From Synchiropus splendidus (Eukaryota; Chordata; Actinopteri; Syngnathiformes; Callionymidae): DNA of 64,000 nt. The stretch spans positions 3,250,937 through 3,314,936 of the forward strand of contig NC_071334.1 of assembly GCF_027744825.2 (NCBI RefSeq), read 5' to 3'. The notes beneath the pieces were generated by a model, which worked only from the letters and a program-made list of their open reading frames with translations, was not told where the DNA came from and ran no database searches. This document shows, piece after piece, positions 60,701 through 64,000 of this stretch. Numbering within the stretch: the stretch's first letter is position 1; every line of letters starts with the position of its first letter. A program made the position numbers and the translations under genes.

Positions 60701-62085
60701 AGCAGCTCCAAACTCTCTTCAGTGTTCAGAGCCACATTCATGTGTTCACTCACTGAGAGCAGAACACGCTGCTGCTGTTCTTCTCATGACGTCTGACTCT
60801 GTGGTTTGGTCTTTGGGGCACTTTTTATTGCTTCAGTCCAAAGAGCCAAGAACAAATACCTCCATAAATACACAAACACTTAGATTCCTGTCCCTGTAAT
60901 ATATTTATATATTCACATGCGTCTTTGCATCTGCAGTTATACAGCAGTTGTACTAAACTTCCCTTCCTCCTGTAAGTTCAGGTCACCTTGTTCTGGGAGC
61001 ACTGATAAATCATTGGCTCAGAACTTTGGTGAGTCATCGTCGTCTCGCTGTGATTCTCTCCAAACTGTCAAATGTCTTTCGATGTCTTCCTCCATTGTGT
61101 AGCTCAGAGCAGATGTGGTGTCAGCTGTGATGGTTTTCTTGGCCACCAGAGGCTTGAACCTCAACACAGCCACCTTCTCCTGATGCTCTCTCTACTCTGC
61201 AGGATTCCCAAAAGAAACAAACTCCCTCCAGACAGGACTTTTGCCTTCGTACAAGGTCATTCCCAGTCTACACCTGGTATCACTGCATCCATCTGCAGCT
61301 CCCACCTTCTCTTTGTGTCTTATACTTGATGAGCGAGACTGTGTCTCCACCTCCAGAGTTTTCTGCTCAGGATGTGAAGGAACAGATTTCCTGTTGAACA
61401 ACCTTCAACATGTGTCAGAATGGTGAAGAAACAAGTGACTCAGTTGATCACAACAGACGACGTCTGTGGGACCAAATCTGAGGTGCAGCCTTTCAAAAGT
61501 CTGATATCTATTGTGTTCAGGAACCAAAGCCAAATCAATATTGTCTATTGAACCACCTCTAACTCTCCTTCTGTTTCCACATGTCTGTGCTCATGTTGTT
61601 TTCTTTCACATCTAGAGAGACACACGTTTGAGGAGGTCAGATCAGGACACCGTCATAGAGCAGGAGCTTCTCTGGAAATGACTTGTCGCCCAGTGCAGTG
61701 GAATATTGGAGGGAAAAGACACCATTCAATGGCGCCATTCAACCCTGCATGTTCATGTTTGCTGCCTTAGTTCACAATGTTCCACTGCACTGGCCCACGA
61801 CTCATTTCCAAGGGAGAGAAGCCACTTGGATGCTCAGTTTTCTGACCAACTCAAATGGACTTTTCCACAACAAGAGATTTGGCCACAAGATGGCGCCATC
61901 GTCGGCTGTTGATTTGGGTCACGTCACAGTTTCCTGATCAATCTTCCTCAGAGAAACACTCCAGTCAACAAGTGCGTCTTTACTCGGATCCTCGAATGTC
62001 AAAGGTGACGTCAGACTCATGAGGCTCAAGTCAAACCAAGTCACTGACCTGTGAGCGAGGCTCCTCTCCTCAGTCTCGGGTCCAT
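50043..62085 (-). CDS. Gene C: complete NLR-C family (NLRC3-like) FISNA-NACHT-LRR protein
   Basis: Minus-strand gene with exons 62085-62049, 60226-60148, 60072-59938, 59853-59737, 59652-59539, 58179-58101, 57730-57517, 57369-55530, 53174-52998, 52198-52022, 50852-50676, 50578-50405 and 50073-50043. The sum is 3351 nt, 1116 codons plus TAG, with consistent phases. It has three S-L-K-S-D linker exons (59737-59853 is an extra copy), a full 214-nt acidic exon, FISNA-NACHT, four LRR exons, and a short tail ending G-P-G-W-L. It lacks the LRR exon 1 subtype of genes A and B and has no B30.2. A perfect interferon response element lies about 220 bp upstream of the ATG. It is tail to tail with gene B. 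Confidence 0.87.
50405..50578 (-). CDS. Gene C LRR exon 4 (174 nt, distinct subtype)
   Basis: Reads [13 protein letters not shown] and [10 protein letters not shown], the penultimate-exon subtype. Donor CTCAG|GTATGG. Counterpart of gene B 37784-37957. Confidence 0.9.
50676..50852 (-). CDS. Gene C LRR exon 3 (177 nt)
   Basis: LRR module with [11 protein letters not shown], the counterpart of gene B exon 37510-37686. A long (CA)n tract lies in the intron upstream of it. Confidence 0.9.
51722..51787. repeat. (CA)n microsatellite
   Basis: About 30 uninterrupted CA units in the gene C intron between LRR exons 2 and 3. Shorter (CA/TG)n tracts lie near the start sites of gene B (28830) and gene C (62170). 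Confidence 0.97.
52022..52198 (-). CDS. Gene C LRR exon 2 (177 nt)
   Basis: LRR module with [11 protein letters not shown], matching gene A exon 656-832, and with the same intron on its upstream side. GT-AG borders as in the other modules. Confidence 0.9.
52998..53174 (-). CDS. Gene C LRR exon 1 (177 nt)
   Basis: LRR module with [11 protein letters not shown], acceptor TTTCACAG, donor CTCAG|GTCAGAC. It is the first LRR exon after NACHT in this gene; the 174-nt module that comes first in genes A and B is missing. Confidence 0.9.
53641..54352. mobile_element. TTAA-target MITE in gene C intron
   Basis: Termini AGGAGCCCTA...TAGGGCTCCT are inverted repeats, flanked by TTAA at 53637-53640 and 54353-54356. 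A TTAA duplication is typical of piggyBac and Kolobok; the AGG start suggests Kolobok. It occupies the part of the intron where genes A and B have their first LRR exon. Confidence 0.75.
54409..55481. mobile_element. hAT-like MITE in gene C intron
   Basis: Same element as 6726-7800 at nearly the same length. Flanks GTTGACAT (54401-54408) and GTTCACAT (55482-55489) match at 7 of 8 bases. Confidence 0.8.
55530..57369 (-). CDS. Gene C FISNA-NACHT exon
   Basis: A 1840-nt exon, the longest of the three, with acceptor TTCATTCAG and donor CT|GTAAGTGG. FISNA, Walker A G-V-A-G-I-G-K-T and Walker [10 protein letters not shown] are intact. Patch A (55997-56092) is 32 codons and patch B (55580-55633) is 18 codons. 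Outside these patches only scattered single-residue changes separate it from genes A and B. Confidence 0.94.
57517..60226 (-). CDS. Gene C linker exons 2-7
   Basis: Exons 60148-60226 ([12 protein letters not shown]), 59938-60072, 59737-59853 and 59539-59652 (three S-L-K-S-D exons), 58101-58179 (Q-rich) and 57517-57730. The last reads [15 protein letters not shown], then a Glu-rich run, ending L-A-D-V-L-W-S-S. Exon 59737-59853 has the 5' part of the fourth exon and the 3' part of the third, so it looks like a recombinant duplicate. All borders are GT-AG and in phase. Confidence 0.83.
58262..58830. mobile_element. Teleost LINE 3'-UTR-like repeat in gene C intron
   Basis: Contains blocks common in fish genomes: TTTATTTATAAATCACGTTT, AAAAAGATGAGTTTTTATC, GATCCTACGTTGTACAGGGA and GGCTCACCCCATGATAAAG. 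No coding part. The clade is not certain. Confidence 0.5.
58855..59535. other. Gene C intron, unassigned
   Basis: Intron sequence between the LINE-like repeat and the 59539 exon. No exon or element signature recognised apart from short open frames. Confidence 0.4.
60227..62048. other. Gene C intron 1 with extra insertions
   Basis: 1.8 kb against 0.6 kb in gene B. Shared segments (for example 61325-61512 with gene B 29015-29200) are separated by inserts at about 60800-61320 and 61515-61970. The inserts show no recognised element. Confidence 0.55.
62049..62085 (-). CDS. Gene C exon 1 (start codon exon)
   Basis: Encodes [12 protein letters not shown] plus one base, donor ACAG|GTCAGTGA. It has six codons more than gene B exon 1 and one fewer than gene A. 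The ATG is the only in-frame start consistent with all three paralogues. Confidence 0.8.
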
Positions 62086-62302
62086 GTCGGAGCTCAGTTG
62101 TTCCGGTCCAAAGTTGTGAACTCAGATTGTGTTCGATGTCAGTGTGTTGATCCACAGCAGTGAGTCCCGTGTGTGTGTGTGTGTGTGTGTGTGTGTTCCA
62201 CCACCGCCTGGATGATCGGAGCTGGAGAGACTGGAAATATTGGAGTGAAAAACAGCCTTCAGATCAGACGGGAATCGGACCCTCTGGTTCCGCGCGTCTC
62301 TT

Positions 62303-62314
62303 ACTTTCACTTTC
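62303..62314 (-). promoter_or_regulatory. Interferon-stimulated response element upstream of gene C
   Basis: The reverse complement reads GAAAGTGAAAGT, 218 bp before the ATG at 62085. It is followed in both B and C by the same AAGAGACGCGC block. A repeat shared with 16345-16670 begins about 40 bp further upstream. Confidence 0.65.
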
Positions 62315-62354
62315 GAACCCCTCCCCCACACACCCGTCACCCGGAAACAGCAGT

Positions 62355-62672
62355 GTTGTAGGAGTGAGTGTGGAGTGTCTGCCGCTGTTCGTGTATGTGT
62401 GGTGTGGCCGCTGCGTGTGGGAGGGGCTGCCGGGAGATTGACGTCTCTCTGGGGAAGAAAAACGTGTAGAAGTGCCCGGTACGTGTCAAGTTCGAACTAC
62501 GAAGAAATAAACCATAAGAACGCTCTACCAAAGACTCGACTCATCCATGTCCCAGCTCCAGCCGACGAAAAGGACATTAAACCCTGGAGTGCGCGCTCCA
62601 GCCTTGGAGGTGACGGAACACCTCCCCTGTGACGCCCGACCACGGTCCGGTGAGGAGGCAGGAAAGGTTTAA
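62355..62672. repeat. Interspersed repeat upstream of gene C
   Basis: Matches 16345-16670 over about 320 bp (TGTAGGAGTGA, GTGGCCGCTGCGTGTGGGAG, CCACGGTCCGGTG). It ends about 40 bp from the ISRE, so it could form part of the gene C upstream control region. Confidence 0.65.
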
Positions 62673-63286
62673 CAGCAGCCCCACTGTGGGAGTAGATCAG
62701 CGCCATCAGGACAGTGATCGGTGAACTGAACAAATCAAAAATTGAAACATTGAAGTTTTCGATTCAGCGTTGTAACAGTTAATGTTTTTATATGTTGAAT
62801 TTCGCAATCTGTATATTTAGAGGTTGGATTTGTTTCTAACTGAATTCAATTCATTTTATTATTATTTTATAAATCAGTCTTTTTTATTGATGTCATTTGT
62901 AGCCTTTAAAAAATCCAAGATACCGTGGCTGCAGCCTGGAGAACGGGGCGGAGCTCAACATCGAGCTCAAGCCTTCTGCCCACGACATACACCTGGCATG
63001 ACACATCAGGCGGGAGAAAACCAACCAACAGACAAAAATAAAAATAGCATTGATCGTCACTAACTGTGTACTCGAGGAGAGACATGTTCATCTGTGAAAT
63101 GACCATTTAAAAAGAAGCAACTAACGTAGTAACAACGGAGACGGTTTTTATAGCACCATCCAGTGGTACATTTTAGAACTGCACGTTATTTGAGCAACGA
63201 CTTGATTTTTTTTTTATTTACATGACGATGACAGGTGGACAGAACAGATAATTCAGTCTTAGTCTGAAAAAAGGCTTTTGTGTCAC

Positions 63287-64000
63287 TCAAATTACAGTGT
63301 ACGTGGTTTTGCTGTACAAATATGTCACCTTCACCTTCTTCTGCCGCTTATCCGGGGTCGGGTCGCGGAGGCAGCATTCGGAGCAGGGAAGCCCAAACTT
63401 CCCGGTCCGCACAAACCCCCTCCAGCTCTTCCCGGGGGATCCCGAGGCGTTCCCAGGCCAGACCGGAGACATAATCTCTCCAGTGAGTCCTGGGTCTTCC
63501 CCGGGGTCTCCTCCCGGTAGGACATGCCCGGAACACCTCCCCAGGGAGGCGTCCGGGGGCATCCGGATCAGATGCCCGAGCCACCTCAGCTGGTTCCTCT
63601 CGATGTGGAGGAGCAGCGGCTCCACCCCGAGCTCCTCCCGGATGACCGAACTCCTCACCCTATCTCTAAGGGTGCGCCCAGCCACCCTGCGGAGGAAACT
63701 CATCTCAGCCGCTTGTATCCGCGATCTCATCCTTTTGGTCATGACCCAAAGCTTGTGACCATTGGTGAGGTGGGAACGTAGATTGATCGGTAAATACAGA
63801 GCTTCGTCTTGTGACTCAGCTCCCTCTTCACCACGACGGTCCAATACAGCGGCCACATCACTGCTGCCGCTGCACCAACCCATCTATCAATCTCACGCTC
63901 CCCTTTTCCCTCACTCGAGAACAAGACCCCGAGATACTTAAACTCCGCCACTTGAGGCAAGAACTCTCCACCAACCTGGAGAGAGCAAACCACCGTGTTC
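63287..64000 (-). pseudogene. LINE reverse transcriptase C-terminal region and 3' tail
   Basis: The minus strand reads F-K-Y-L-G-V-L-F-S-S-E-G-K, Y-R-S-I-Y-V-P-T, M-R-S-R-I-Q-A-A-E-M-S-F-L-R-R, then R-P-R-G-R-P-R-T-H-W-R-D-Y, the C-terminal part of a jockey-group (L2/Rex-like) fish LINE, with frameshifts near 63780 and 63540. The tail CTTCTGCCGCTTATCCGGGG is at 63340. The 5' part is beyond the right edge. Confidence 0.75.

Noticed and set aside
1..64000. CRISPR arrays, operons or bacterial elements
   Set aside because: The window is vertebrate DNA with introns. The regular repeats are a minisatellite, LTR-internal units and microsatellites.

Overview
The window reads as vertebrate, specifically teleost fish, nuclear DNA. 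It has long introns with GT-AG borders, (CA)n microsatellites and a dense mix of fish-type transposable elements. Its three host genes belong to the fish-expanded NLR-C family (FISNA-NACHT plus leucine-rich repeats, usually named NLRC3-like or NLRP12-like). The species cannot be fixed from the sequence alone. All identifications were made by reading; no database search was possible.

Layout: Gene A (minus) runs from an ATG at 19675 to the left edge, which cuts off its 3' end. Gene B (plus, 28928-38331) and gene C (minus, 50043-62085) are complete. A and B are head to head across about 9 kb of retroelements. B and C are tail to tail across about 12 kb of mobile-element debris. The splice models close exactly: B gives 3210 nt (1069 codons plus stop) and C gives 3351 nt (1116 codons plus stop). 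All three share a plan: a tiny first exon, short linker exons (some with an S-L-K-S-D motif), a ~1.8 kb FISNA-NACHT exon, 174/177-nt LRR exons, and in B and C a very short final exon with no B30.2 domain. No N-terminal PYD, CARD or death domain is visible. Each is likely a cytosolic STAND NTPase immune sensor. B and C share a textbook interferon response element about 220 bp upstream of the ATG; A has only one half of it.

The copies are so alike that they act as an internal alignment. It shows two hypervariable patches that explain every length difference between the NACHT exons, an in-frame 141-nt deletion in gene B, an extra linker exon in gene C, loss of the first LRR exon in gene C, and dated transposon insertions with clean target-site duplications.

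Mobile elements by region: decayed hAT transposase (1.29-3.0 kb) and a non-autonomous hAT (5.5-6.3 kb) in gene A introns; a hAT-like MITE at the same intron position in all three genes; an L1 of about 6.5 kb in intron 1 of gene A with four nested insertions (12.2-18.7 kb); a Ty3/Gypsy element without its RT active site (20.1-24.0 kb); an antisense gag-protease fragment of a retrovirus-like element (24.0-26.3 kb); an unassigned GC-rich coding-like block (26.4-28.0 kb); a Penelope-like element broken by a solo LTR (42.2-46.0 kb); fragments resembling a Maverick/adintovirus (46.2-48.3 kb); an antisense L1 piece (49.0-49.5 kb); and the 3' end of another LINE at the right edge (63.3-64.0 kb).
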